NCBI RefSeq assembly: GCF_041381155.1
Contig: NC_091144.1
Coordinates: 372,001-436,000, forward strand
DNA from: Argopecten irradians
Lineage: Eukaryota > Mollusca > Bivalvia > Pectinida > Pectinidae
Length of the DNA stretch: 64,000 bases
Reading direction: 5' to 3'
In this document: in pieces, positions 1 through 11,315 of the stretch
Layout of the letters: each line of letters begins with the position of its first letter
How positions within the stretch are numbered: the stretch's first letter is position 1
Translations under genes and position numbers: made by a program
Notes under the pieces: generated by a model
Database searches by the model: none
What the model was told of the DNA's origin: nothing
What the model saw: only the letters and a program-made list of their open reading frames with translations

Positions 1-779
1 CGTATTGATTTTGAAAAATTAAGCTCCCTTGGATAAAAATCATTTGGAATCTACGAGTGAAAAAGTTTTTCATTTTAAAAAGAAGTCTGGAAAATTAATT
101 ATAAGCACTTGAAGTCACTATTTTTTTAAATTTCAGTCGGACGTTATCGAAAGAAATTTTTGTTTGCACAACTGTGTGAACCCGCGTAGCAGAAACAATT
201 GGTTTTTCATAGCCACCGATATCAAATTAAAAAAATAGTGACATCAATGCTTAGACAAAAATCTCGTTTTGAGAAAATAATTTCTTATCACGCGTGCATA
301 ATTAAGCAATTTGTTTGATGACATATTTTATTTAACAAATTTTTTGATATACTCAGACGGTACCATAAATGGACAAATGCCAAATCAACCACATAGCGAA
401 ACACTCGTGGCATTATACCATACGTGAGGTCAGCCCACAACACTCCGGACAACCAAGGTGAAGGTATTATATAGGTTATACCTTACGCGTTATACGTCAC
501 ATAACACATACATCGTATATAACATGAGATCACAAGGCTCATTACCCCTGCATTAAAATATTATAAGAATCTGAAAAATGAGACATAAAAGAACTACTAG
601 CTACATGGGCTCATCTCTTACACTTAACACACATAACACACACACAATTTAACACTACATCAATGGACTAGTGTGCATAACTATGTTGCATCACATACCA
701 CACACAGGTAATATAAAAAACAAAGATTACATTACGAGGTAAATTGAACTACTGAATACTTCAACAATGTTCACACTTT
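1..779. other. No gene recognised
   Basis: AT-rich sequence with no convincing reading frame or exon. Part of it may be the flank of the decayed LINE that follows, but I see no recognisable protein similarity here. Confidence 0.5.
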
Positions 780-1145
780 CAATCTCAATACCATTGTATG
801 TGCAATCACATGTCTGGGGATACTGTCCCTCTACCAAAATTCGTTACTTTTGTTTTATCAATATTAACTTTAAGGAGCCAAAATTTTAATATGTTTTGAA
901 TACATTAAGTTGCGTTTGTTAATCTTCGGCAGAATCTGCTAGTACGATTGTATCGTCGGCATATAGCATTACATATAGTTTTAGGTAGACTTGTAAATCA
1001 ATTATATTTTTCGCCGCCAAATTCGACAGGCCTTTACAATCATTTGATATAAAAAACAGTGTTTCAAATCGTTTTAGAAATAATTAAACACAAAAATAGA
1101 GATTTTTCGCCTAGTCTGAATATTGGGTAGTACCAAAAGCATGTT
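780..1145 (-). pseudogene. Decayed LINE reverse transcriptase fragment
   Basis: Reading the minus strand through about 1130-780 gives the core of a non-LTR reverse transcriptase. It contains the catalytic block YADDTIVLADSAED (about 960-905) followed by a stretch of the NxxKTK type (residues KVNIDKTKVT) typical of LINE palm/thumb regions. Upstream in the same frame is a remnant of the GVRQGE...SPxLF block, now carrying stops. At least four in-frame stops (two upstream, two just after the YADD motif) and one frame change near 815 show it is dead. No ends, poly-A tail or target duplication could be located, so the element's limits are unknown. The family cannot be named beyond LINE; a Jockey/CR1-like or RTE-like origin is possible. 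Confidence 0.75.
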
Positions 1146-1749
1146 TGGCATAATCTACGAATATCAACACAAGTTATAAAGAGTTTCATGCAATTCAGAT
1201 ACATTTTCACACAATACTATCTACAATAGCTCTCTATATACTGGTAATTGGCAGATCACAAGTTCTACAAATTTATCCCTTGCATTAATATTCCATCTTT
1301 TAGGTTTGGAAATAAAACGATCATTTTCAGAACTATCTTAACATTCGTTCCTAGTATTTCATCGTTTAAGTAGACTTAAATGGATCGGGCAGTGTATGTC
1401 TGATAATATCGAAGAAATTTCATTTACTAGTTTGAAGAGTTCAAAATTACCTTTACAGTAGTTAACAACATTGTTGTTTTTTGATAGTTAGTTTACCGAC
1501 ATATACGATATTCGCCCATTCTTCCATTTGACATAAAAAATATTACAGTGATCACAAATGTCTTATAAAATTAACTGCTTTCCATATATTATTACGTACT
1601 TCTTTCTTTTGGAATAACATTGTCTTAGGTACATGTAATTCTTTGGTATCTATCTGACATTTCAGAAACCTTATCAGCTATATCTACCAAATTCAGGAAA
1701 TATGGAATTCTACTATTAAAAAAATCTCCCCACAATTCAATTCATCGAC
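1146..1749. other. No gene recognised; possible LINE flank
   Basis: The minus strand here may be the upstream part of the same decayed LINE (open stretches near 1320-1200), but I could not match it to a domain. Nothing else was seen. Confidence 0.4.
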
Positions 1750-1754
1750 ATCAC

Positions 1755-2857
1755 TGTAACACAATGGCACGACACATCATGGTATCTACTTATTTATTGT
1801 ACTTCGTGTTGTGTATAACTTATAAGGCAGTTCATTACATTTAAACTATATGTAAACGACTGTATGCGACGTTTTATCTCTACTAAGTCTGTATTCCCAA
1901 AACATGAGTATTCTAGAGACCAACAGATCCAAATGATTTCGCTATATACGACATATTAACGTTTTACGCCACTGTCCGGGTTAAATGGAGTTTTCAAGTC
2001 TGGTCACCCTGTAACTAATTTTGAAGAATGACATCTCGCATACCTGTGAATAAAAAGAACATTAAGTTCTACCATCTTGCTAACTTTTATGTGGGGGTGC
2101 CATCTTTATGTTGAATTCCGCTCCAAAAATTTGACCAAAATATTCATGAAATTTCAATATTGATTATCTCACCCAGTCCAGACACACACTTGACAGAATT
2201 TTAAACTTTCTTGACATATATTGCATCTACATGTATTGCCCAACCCACATATTAGACATTTGAAACTGATGCGCCCCTGAATACCCAATCAGCAGGCTCC
2301 AAACATTCACCTCTCTATGAAATATTGTGCCCAAAAGGGATTTCCAGTAATCTATTTTTGGTTTGATTCTGCGGTCCCTATAACCCCTCGGACCTCCGTC
2401 CGAGAGGATGTTGCCTTGTGGCTCCTACATCCTGGAGAGTCTCTCCCTTAACCTACCAGTATATCTAACAACATAAAACCTACTCCGCCCCGCCCCTTTG
2501 TACATATATTAAAAAGGCACGTGCGGTCTAAAATACACTTAATCAACTATTTAGATTCCAACATCCACCACACCCCTTCCACATCGGTGCGTTATCCTGT
2601 TCGCTCTCCTCCATCTGACAGCCAGACCTCACACTGACCACCCCAATCACTGCCATCATATACAGGCTGTCATATCGCTGGCTAGTGGCTACAGAACCCA
2701 AAACTACCGTCCTCAACAGATACTATGTCCATCCCCTCTATTGATCCATCCGTGATGCATTTTGCCTGTTAACCCTTACCCCTCGAACTTTAATCTCATC
2801 ATTTGAATTATCTTAGTTTCCCGTACATTTCACTAATTAGCAGCCCATTTTGTTACA
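1755..2857. repeat. LTR copy A, with an extra internal segment
   Basis: Matches 4441-5130 over two blocks (about 1755-1915 and 2385-2857). Between them about 470 bp (1916-2385) has no counterpart in copy B, so copy A carries an insertion or copy B a deletion. A TATA-like stretch (tacatatattaaaaaggcac, about 2500-2520) is shared by both copies and could be the LTR promoter. Confidence 0.65.
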
Positions 2858-4440
2858 TACCTTCATCGCCAAGAATATTAACTAATATTCCAAAACCAAT
2901 ATACAAAATGTTAACTGATGATTCGACTTATCCATATGTTAACTGATGATTCGACTTATCCATATATTAACTGATAATTAGATTTATTGCCAACTTAACT
3001 GACAATTAGACTAATTATTAATCTAACTGATACTCATAATTATCGCTAAGTCATCTTTGTTATACACGTACATGTATCACTTGCCCCTTTAAGATTATCA
3101 AACAGTTAAAATCTTCACTTATAACTATAATCAAGACATGGTGTTGGTTAATATCTTTCCCATTAAAACATTTTCCATGTCAACCAAGTGCTGAATTTAA
3201 ACCAGACATAACATTCCTGACATAATTACGAGGCCATTGCAATTACATATCCATAATGTCCCACAGTGTCCTAATCTTTCAATTCACAGCAACTTCCTTT
3301 GTATTCAATAAAGTGTACATCTACCAATGAAGCATATGCACTACTATGTCTTATTGCATTTTCATTAACATTCACAATATCTCAAACTGAATTAAATGTT
3401 CATTAAACTTCACAGTGTCCTAAACTGAATTACATGTTCATTAAACTTCACAGTGTCATCATAGTATTCACCAACACTTCACGGCACAGTTCCAATATGT
3501 CATTTAAAAGCTATGTCCACAACATCTTTATGTCACAAGATTTCGATACATAGGCAACGACTACAAAACACAAGTCGGCAATGCGTCAATTTATCCACAG
3601 CCAACGTAATAGTATTTTATAGAGAGTCCGGTTAATTCAACCACCAGCGTGTGACGGCACTAATTCGCGAAACATTTCCTAATGAGAGTCAATGTAATGA
3701 GTTCCGAAGAATTCCAACTGTCAACTATCTTCATAGATTTCACGATTAATTGTCTTACAGGTTTGTCCATATTGGTCTCCAATAGTTCAACCTTTACCAA
3801 AGTCAACTGCAGGTCTGCTTTAGCTTACAATGTAAAATACACAGTTCAATTAAGGGTATATCTTTAATAATTACGTCACACGACCATCTAAATGGTTGTA
3901 TTAGACAGTTAATCCACGATACACAAATGGGACGAAAGATACCATATGATATTTATAGTTACAAAGAGAATGTCTTAAACTCTCTGTAACATATTGCGAC
4001 GAGGGTCACACAGAATCTCCTAGTCCCTTCGAAATTTCTCCTTAGGACCTCTTTCATCCCTGTTTACCATGATGGGGAATTGTACCTATCCCCAGAGCGT
4101 TAACCGCACTGCCAATGTTAAAACGGCATCAAAACGGAGACATAATTTCACCTCTGGAATATGTTGCATTAGTTTCCATCTTCGGTGCTCTTCTGTTGTC
4201 CTATCCCGATATTAGTCTTTCCGAAACCAAAACTTGACCCGATGGAATGTTCTCCCCGTTATCAAAACGGCATTGCACTGGAGACCCCATTTCGGATACC
4301 CACGACGAAATAAGGTAGAGACAAACCGTTAACAAGCACCATCGGCATTGACAAACAAAATAGCACGACGAAATACTATTCCAAAACCTGATGTCACAAC
4401 TCGTTCTTATCCTGGTCACAGCACCAAAATAAATACCATA
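2858..4440. other. Internal region of the LTR element, no coding
   Basis: No protein similarity in any frame. A 37-bp near-tandem duplication (about 2905-2990, units beginning ttaactgatgattcgac) and a short duplicated block around 3390-3460 are visible. The open frames here are short and unremarkable. Confidence 0.55.
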
Positions 4441-5130
4441 TGTGACACAATGACACGACACATCATGGTATCTACTTATTTATTGTAATTCGCATTGTGT
4501 ATAACTTATAAGCAGTTCATCACATGTAACTATATGTAAACAAAACATTGTCCTTGCCACTAACACGCAACTAGTAGTATATTGACTAACCCGGTATCTG
4601 TATGCGACTATGTATCTCACTAAGTCCGTATTCCCCAACATGAGTTCCTAACCCCTCGAGCTTCCGTCCGGGGGATGTTGCCTTAAGCTTGTAGCCTACA
4701 TCCTGGAGTCTCTCCCTTAACTCACTAACCTACCAGTATATCTAACAACATAACACCTACTCCGCCCCGCCCCTTTGTACATATATTAAAAAGGCACGTG
4801 CAGCCTAAAATACACTTAATCAACTATCTAAATTCCAACATCCACCACACCCCTTCCACATCGGTGCGTTATCCTGCTCTCCTCCATCTGACAGCCTGCC
4901 CTCACACTGACCATTCCAATCACTGCCATCATATACAGACTGTCAGATCGCTGGCTAGTGGCTACAGAACCCAAAACTACCGACCACAACAGATACTATG
5001 TCCATCCCCTCTATTGTTCCATCCGTGATGCATTTTGCCTGTTAATCCTAACCCCTCGAACTTTAATCTCATCATTTGAATTATCTTAGTTTCCCTTACA
5101 TTTCACTAATTATCAGCCCATTTTGTTATA
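4441..5130. repeat. LTR copy B
   Basis: About 690 bp, clearly homologous to copy A by eye over its whole length, with a short private insertion near 4540-4590. It ends in TTGTTATA where copy A has TTGTTACA, followed by the ATCAC duplication. Confidence 0.65.
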
Positions 5131-5428
5131 ATCACACCTAAATAGTTTTTTCTGTATCTTGACATCTCTTGTTAACGACTTGATAATTACGACACGTTGT
5201 GATATTATCTAAACATGTTGACATGACGATATGTTTTGTTAAATGTTGTCGAGTCGACATAATTTATGTCGATAAAGTGACATTTAACACAACAATTAGA
5301 GGTCCGTACTATTATTCCTAATATGATTTTGTTTAAATTATATGATTTAGTAGCTGTAGCACTATATGTTGTTAGTTTAAGTATCCTATAATATTCTTAT
5401 CAATGGTATTGACGATAACTTTTGTATA

Positions 5429-6307
5429 ATGATTGATTTTGCAGGTATAAAACTTTCAATCGACACTGAAAATGAGCTGAGGATTGTTATGATTGGGAAA
5501 ACCGGTACAGGTAAAAGTGCGACAGGTAACACCATACTCGGAAGGAAGGTATTTACTTCGAAACTGTCAGGTAAATCTGTTACAAAGAGATGCAGTTTGA
5601 GGCAAGCTGAACGCTTTGGGCAGGTCATAACAGTCGCTGATACTCCGGGATTATTTGATACCGGTATCAGCAATGACGAAATGAAAAAAGAAATTGTTAA
5701 ATGCATCGGATTGACGGCACCAGGACCACATGCATTTTTACTCGTCTTGGCTATAGGAAGGTTTACCCAAGAAGAGCAGGATACGGTTACAGCCTTCGCT
5801 GAGATATTCGGAGAGGGTATGTATGATCGTCTGATAGTCCTCTTTACACGGAAGGATGATTTGGACAGGATGGAAACCACCCTAGAGGCCTATGTAGAGG
5901 AAGCAACCGAACCACTGAGGGAAATCCTTAAAAAATGTAGCAACAGATACATTGCGTTTGACAACACCCAGCCGCCTGATAAGCTTGAAAAAGATGCGAT
6001 GGAATTGATCGACACCATTAACGGCATCACCGCAGGCAATGGCGGACAGTGTTACACAAATGAGATGGTTGAAGAGGCCGAGAGACAAATTCAACTGAAA
6101 CGTGAGCAAATGCAACGAGAAAAAGAGAAAGAAATGAAAAGGGCCCATGCTCATCAACTGAAAGAAATCGAGGAAAGGTATAGAAAAAAGTTTGAAAATT
6201 TCCGCGGGGACACACGAAAGGAAATAGAGGAGGGCGGATCTTTCTTTGGAAATTTAACTCAAGGATTAAGTAATGTGGCCAAGGGTATCACAAGTTGGTT
6301 TTATTAA
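5429..6307 (+). CDS. GIMAP/AIG1-type GTPase (immune-associated nucleotide-binding protein)
   Basis: An open frame of 292 codons encoding an AIG1-type GTPase. Visible motifs are the P-loop GKTGTGKS (residues 23-30), a G2-region Thr near 52, G3 DTPG (71-74), the AIG1-specific conserved box LLVLAIGRFTQEEQ (104-117), G4 TRKD (140-143) and a G5-like segment near 174-179. Residues about 213-265 are highly charged and should form a coiled coil. The last 21 residues are amphipathic/hydrophobic (FFGNLTQGLSNVAKGITSWF), as in GIMAPs that touch membranes. The family is known in vertebrate lymphocyte survival and is expanded in bivalves, where immune roles are proposed; the role of this copy is unproven. 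A good splice acceptor (tttgcag, ending 5444) lies just inside the frame, so the ATG at 5429 may be intronic and this may be the last exon of a longer gene, with exon start at 5445. Confidence 0.9.
   Translation: MIDFAGIKLSIDTENELRIVMIGKTGTGKSATGNTILGRKVFTSKLSGKSVTKRCSLRQAERFGQVITVADTPGLFDTGISNDEMKKEIVKCIGLTAPGPHAFLLVLAIGRFTQEEQDTVTAFAEIFGEGMYDRLIVLFTRKDDLDRMETTLEAYVEEATEPLREILKKCSNRYIAFDNTQPPDKLEKDAMELIDTINGITAGNGGQCYTNEMVEEAERQIQLKREQMQREKEKEMKRAHAHQLKEIEERYRKKFENFRGDTRKEIEEGGSFFGNLTQGLSNVAKGITSWFY
5430..5445 (+). other. Candidate 3' splice site at the GIMAP exon
   Basis: The sequence tgattgattttgcag immediately before 5445 is a pyrimidine-rich tract plus AG. The GTPase domain starts only a dozen residues later. 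It competes with the in-frame ATG at 5429 as the true left end of the coding exon. Confidence 0.5.
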
Positions 6308-7100
6308 TCAAATAATACGAGGAACAAGTCTTAAAGACATTTTAGTCACCATGTACATACCGAATGGATTTTATCAATTTGTACCAATGTATGTCGGTCA
6401 CCTTACACACGATTTGATAGTATGTTAATAATCTTTCACTACACAAAATCGAACATGTTTGTAACGGGAAAGGTTTTTGATAAATATTTCATTTTAAAAT
6501 TGAGTGCAAAGATTGTTCTTGAATACTAATTCAGAATATACATGTACCGATGTTATATGTAGTTAATGAATCATCAGTGTTATGGGAAGATAAAATCAAT
6601 TCCTACATATACGTACCTCATTGTATGAACAATGGCACTTTCCCCTTTAAAACAAATAATCATAAAAACTAAACAAAATCGAAATTTACCAACAAAATAT
6701 CATTGAGACTATGGGCGTAAGGTTAACTATTGCAGCGTAAAACGAACGTTGTACTCACAATTCTGCTTATTGATACCAGAAAATTGACTGAAACAAGTAA
6801 AATTATACAATTGTTTGTATTTAGTACATTAGACGATGAAATATCCGGAGATCCAATTATTCTGTTAATTATTTTGTACCATTCTGGGACTGGCTTACGG
6901 GTCAGAAATAACTCACAAGTTTCCATTTCGGTTGATGTATTATGCAATATGGAGTGTACATATTAAAATGATCAATGGGTGGCCTTTTAATTGATTTATG
7001 AGTTCTACTGTATTTATTTTATATCAAATGCAAATTAGTCATATGTAAACGCTAATTTTCAAATTTTGAATAAAAAAATCGTTGTTTAATAAAGATTCTG
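6308..7100 (+). other. Likely 3' UTR of the GIMAP gene
   Basis: There is no coding similarity after the TAA. AATAAA hexamers at 7069-7074 and 7088-7093 are plausible polyadenylation signals. The open frames in this stretch are short and overlap on both strands, so I do not call them genes. Confidence 0.4.
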
Positions 7101-7537
7101 ATTTTAGAGTATGCGCAGCATGAAGAGCATAAAAGAAAATAACTTTTAAAATAAGTTTGTACAGTGCATCTCATCCAAGTATCTTAACTTTTTATATCAA
7201 ACTCCTGCATGTAAATGTTGTATTCGACCTTATAACACTCCATCTTTCCCGATTTCAATACGTAAAGTTCATTGAAATTTGCAGATTTGTTGTGTATTGT
7301 GTGCAGGGTCTCAATCTGGTTCCAGTACGAGTTTGCTACTCAACTTTTTATCGTAATTATCCTCTCAGATGTAACATTCTTATACAAGTAGTACATGTAG
7401 TAGTGAAGATTCTAATAACCAATGGTAGGAATCTAGGAAAACCTCACCTGAATGCCATAAGAAATGTAAAAATCGAAATTGTTTTATAGATTCAATGAAA
7501 TTTCAGAATTATTATTATTATTATAAAACCGAAGATG
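7101..7537. other. No gene recognised
   Basis: AT-rich spacer with a short ATT microsatellite near 7508-7524. A 110-codon open frame (7157-7489) shows no domain and has poor composition. Confidence 0.4.
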
Positions 7538-7895
7538 GCTGCCTATCAACCATCTTAATTCTAGATAAGTTACCAAATGTAATATGTATAACTAGGCACG
7601 AAGAAGAACCTACAGATAATTGAAATTGGAGAGAAATCCCAACAGTATTTTCTAAGAAGTACAATGTAGTGACTGAAAACAATTGTCAAAATTCAAGATT
7701 GCTGCCTCTCAGTCATTTTGTTGACCAATAATAATACAGTGTAATTAGTCTCAAAATACAATAGGCAAAACAAGGCACCAAGAGGAACCTACATACGGAA
7801 TCTAATCTCCAGTACTTTGTGAGAACTAACAACGGACGGACCAAAAGGCGATTTGAAAAGCTCACCATCTAACTGATGATGGTGTGCTAAAAATC
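7538..7895 (+). repeat. Interspersed repeat, copy 1 (shared with 11,879-12,153)
   Basis: Contains degenerate versions of the landmarks of the better copy downstream: 'aagatggctgcct', 'gaggaacctacata', 'acggacggaccaaaa', 'ggcgatttgaaaagc' and a closing 'caccatctaactgatgatgg' hairpin followed by 'gctaaaaa'. Same orientation as the second copy. No coding; it looks like a short non-autonomous dispersed element. Confidence 0.65.
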
Positions 7896-8527
7896 TAAAT
7901 CTTTTTTGGAGTAAGCCCAATGGAAAAACAATAATTAGATGTCATTATTTGTCTCACCTTTCCCACTTTTTCCAAATAAATTATGACAAACACTCCTCTT
8001 TAACATTGACCGTATGTATTTGTTCTGATGCAAAATGTATACAAGTGTCAGTAGGTGGATTTAGATAACTTTTTCAAAAGATAGACATTTAATCAAAGTC
8101 TCAAAATCCACAACCTCATTTCTCCAGAACCAATAGCAAATTTCCTTATAATCTTAGTTATTTACGTCTGGTGCTCCTATATGCATGTCTATAGTGAAAC
8201 TATCATCATGACAAACCAAAATACTATGGAAATAAACCAGGTCTTCAATATATTCTAATAATCTAATTAATGACGGGATTCCGCAGACTCATCGTGTCCA
8301 AGTCTTCATTCATAATTATCCATGTAAAGTAAAGTCATTAGCTTTGTACATGTTTGTGAAGTAATCTGCTGTATTAAAAAATTACAAATATTTTGTACTT
8401 CACATTACATAATATTTGGTATTTATGCAAAGCTTACCTCTATGCAACCAGGGAGAATAAGAAATGTAATATAAGATATGTTTGGGGATAATGAAAAATA
8501 AACACAAATATGCAGGAAACCTATTTT
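7896..8527. other. No gene recognised
   Basis: AT-rich spacer between two interspersed repeats. I see no exon, RNA or element ends. Confidence 0.4.
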
Positions 8528-9402
8528 TGGGTCGTTCTGACTCGAAGGGTCAGGATGAACTACTGTTTTCATGCATCGTCAGCCGTCGTGCGCCGTCAAG
8601 GTCACAGGGGTCAAATAGGCTAAAATATTTAAACGACTTCTTGTGAATAACTAAGAGGCCTAGAGACCTGATATTGGGCCTGTGGCATGCTGGGATAAAG
8701 GTTTACTAAATTTGTTCAAATGAAGGACCTTGACCTTCATTCAAGGTCACGGGGTCAAACAGGCGTAAACATTTTAACAACTTCTTGTAAATAAATAAAA
8801 CGTCTAGAGAACCGATATTGGGCCTGTGTTATACTGGGATGACGGTCTACCAAGGCCACAGGATCAAAAAGTCTAACATCTTTAAACGAATTCTTATGAA
8901 TAACTAAGAGGCCTAAAGACCTGATATTGGGTCTATGACATGCTGGAATGACTGGCTACAAAGTTTGTTCAAATGAATGACCTTGACCTTCATTCAAGGT
9001 CATAGGGGTCAAAGTTGCAAAGTCTTTAAATGACTTCTTATGAATAACTAAGAGGCCTAAAGACCCGATATTGGGTCTGTGACATGCTGGAATGAATGGC
9101 TACAAAAATTGTTCGAGTGAATGACCTTGACTTTCATTCAAGGTCACAGTGGTCAAATAGGCTAAAATCTTTAAATAAATTCTTGTAAATAACTAAGAGT
9201 CCTAGAGACTGGATATTGAATTTGTAGCATGGTGGGGATTAAGGGACCTTCATTCATCAAACGTCAGCACCTGAACTTTTTCTAATAAAAGAGTTCTTTT
9301 TTATTGCCTTAATTGTTTGCCACTACTATATTCTTTGCGGTGTTGTATTGTGCCAATAGTCAGATGACCGTTAAGGCCCATGGGCCTCTTCTTAATCAAG
9401 AA
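8528..9402 (+). repeat. Interspersed element with about five ~145-bp internal tandem units
   Basis: Units recur at about 8646, 8790, 8900, 9042 and 9188 around the phrase 'aataactaagaggcct' plus 'gatattggg'. One unit is shortened. Four junctions carry a block with AGGTCA-type half-sites on both strands (ccttgacct, tcaaggtcac, ggggtcaaa). The right end has the palindrome ggcccatgggcc (about 9376-9388). It is non-coding and resembles a dispersed molluscan repeat. Confidence 0.65.
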
Positions 9403-10458
9403 TCTTATGTTACAACAGCTTTTTTAATCCTTCAATATTATATAACAAAATCTGTTTATAATGTAATAAAACAAACATTATATATAAGTAACATATCATG
9501 GCAAACAAAATAATCAGATATATTTCTATATTTTGTGACACTCGGGTAGAATATCCCTATCTTTTGTATATCCCCATACAATGAACAGGTATGAAAGAGT
9601 CTTATTTTGTTTAAGGCTATGCATCATGATCAGTTTTGTTTATATCACAGGAATGAAACGCAACTTTGAATAGTTTGGGAATGTTACTACAAAATGTACA
9701 TGCAAAATTGATAATATTTTATACTAAATAAACTGTATTCATTTCTACTAGTACATGTACTCATACAATTTTTTGTGGTGACTGAATTCCGTCTTCTTAT
9801 CCCTAACAATTTTATTTCACTTAACCTGTGATTGAAACCATTTTGTGGTGATGATTTTTTTCTGGAGTTATTTGAGAAATAAAGGACATTTCTTCAAACC
9901 AGAAAATGATGTTGATTTACATCATTTGTTGCACCAATATATGGTGATCAGATGCTTACATTTAGAATGCCATCATCTCAGAAAGTTCTCTTTTTGTATG
10001 AATTGAATAATAAATAACTGAATATCAGATCAGACTTTAATTCAATTCTGCATACATAGATTCCATTGTAGAGTTTGTAATCAATGAGGTTTAATATTTT
10101 TTTTGATGTTACATTGTATATTTAATGTTCCACTGACACATTAGTCTTTGTCATTATTAAATCTTTCCGTACTTTGTATTCTTTCTGGATTTCCTACCAG
10201 AAGTAATTATTAATATCTAGTGTCGACTATAGTCGATAATGGGGAAAAAGGGAGGGTAAAATCATATCATGTTGAAATATAGTCGGCAATAGTACTGATA
10301 GAGTTAACTTAGAACAATAATTAAGATATACACAATGTGTAATAGCACAATCACAAACAGCTCAGCAAATTTGTTCAAATGATAGTTTATATATAAAAAA
10401 AAAAAAAACCATCAAAATCTCTTTCCAGTTTCTTTAAGAAATAAAATTACCACACGTC
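9403..10458. other. No gene recognised
   Basis: AT-rich, no exon-like segment. It includes an A-tract near 10,398. Confidence 0.4.
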
Positions 10459-10818
10459 AATCAGACTAGGTCACTGCTGTTAGATAGGTCAAATACAGAA
10501 ATATCAGGACAGTTCCTGTCAAATCGTCTCAATCAGACTAGGTCACAAGCTGTGAGATAGGTCAAATACAGAAACTATCAGAACAGTTCCTGTCAACTCG
10601 TCAATCAGACTAGGTCACTGCTGATAGATAGGTCAAATACAGAAACTATAAGGACAGTTCCTGTCAACTCGTCAATCAGACTAGGTCACAGCTGTGAGAT
10701 AGGTCAAATAACAGAAACTATCAGGACAGTTCCTGTCAACTCGTAAATTAGACTAGGTCACTGTTATTAGATAGTTAGATAGGTCAAATACAGAAACTAT
10801 CAGGACAGTTCCTGTCAA
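10459..10818 (+). repeat. 71-bp minisatellite, five units
   Basis: Units start near 10459, 10531, 10603, 10673 and 10744 with 'aatcagactaggtca' and contain 'gataggtcaaata', 'cagaaactat' and 'acagttcctgtcaactcgtc'. The fifth unit runs directly into the HPDL stop codon on the other strand, so the array is the start of that gene's 3' UTR. Confidence 0.85.
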
Positions 10819-10982
10819 CTCATCTCTGACGATTTCTGCTGAGACGACATGTATGCTTGGACGGATCTCCACAAGGCTGTTATATTGCCAGAGCCAAATC
10901 CTGTAGCTCCTGAACGATGAATTACTCCAGGAAAAAGGTGTTGCGGTCAAAAAAGGGTTTGGTGAATTTCTGCATCAAATAC
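10815..10982 (-). CDS. HPDL: HPDL-like, last coding exon (frame break)
   Basis: Encodes the C-terminal helix and last strand of a 4-hydroxyphenylpyruvate-dioxygenase-like protein. The first part reads YLMQKFTKPFFDRNTFFLE, where the final Glu matches the third iron ligand of the family. The next codon is TAA (10924-10922) in this frame. The expected continuation (VIHRSGATGFGSGN...ALWRSVQ), very close to human HPDL, resumes at once in the neighbouring frame and runs to TGA at 10817-10815. One base is therefore missing beside the Glu codon, which is either a real inactivating deletion or a consensus error. Read literally, the protein would lose about 38 residues. The exon follows an acceptor (ggttgcag) ending 10983, and the phase fits the previous exon. 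HPDL in vertebrates is mitochondrial and works in coenzyme Q headgroup synthesis; the same role here is inferred from similarity. Confidence 0.85.
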
Positions 10983-11315
10983 CTGCAACCAAGTGTACAA
11001 AACGTATAAACCTTTTAGTCTTGGTACAGTGCAAAAGAGAGAATGGCTTGCTGTTTTCTTCACATGGTAAGCTGTAATTTACAAATTAAGTAACAGAGAG
11101 TCTCATTAAATAAAAGTACCATTATGAATGTTTTTCTTTATACTTTCAAAGAATTATCTACAAAATTTCAACTATAACTCTGTAGTTTAGGACATGAAAT
11201 TATAATGATCATGACAGTAATGACACCGATGTCTAATTTCCTGCTTAAACTACTGAACTGACATTTCAATTACAAAGTTAATTACAGAGTTGCTCATTTA
11301 AGTAGCAATATATTT

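Larger units (their letters stand above)
1755..5130. mobile_element. Non-coding LTR element (LARD/TRIM-like) with 5-bp target duplication
   Basis: Two directly repeated copies of one sequence (1755-2857 and 4441-5130) bracket about 1.6 kb with no coding capacity. Copy ends are TGTAACA...TGTTACA (copy A) and TGTGACA...TGTTATA (copy B), an inverted terminal motif expected of LTRs. The five bases before the first copy (ATCAC, 1750-1754) recur immediately after the second (5131-5135), as a target-site duplication would. The internal region has no gag or pol similarity and neither a clear primer-binding site nor a polypurine tract, so it would depend on an autonomous partner or is an internally deleted relic. 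The strand cannot be fixed because no internal coding sequence survives. Confidence 0.65.

Noticed and set aside
3682..5028. Small frames within the LTR element
   Set aside because: Short, low-complexity and partly duplicated with the LTRs; no Gag or Pol resemblance.
5386..5880. 164-codon minus-strand frame opposite the GIMAP gene
   Set aside because: A shadow of the GTPase reading frame with no similarity of its own.
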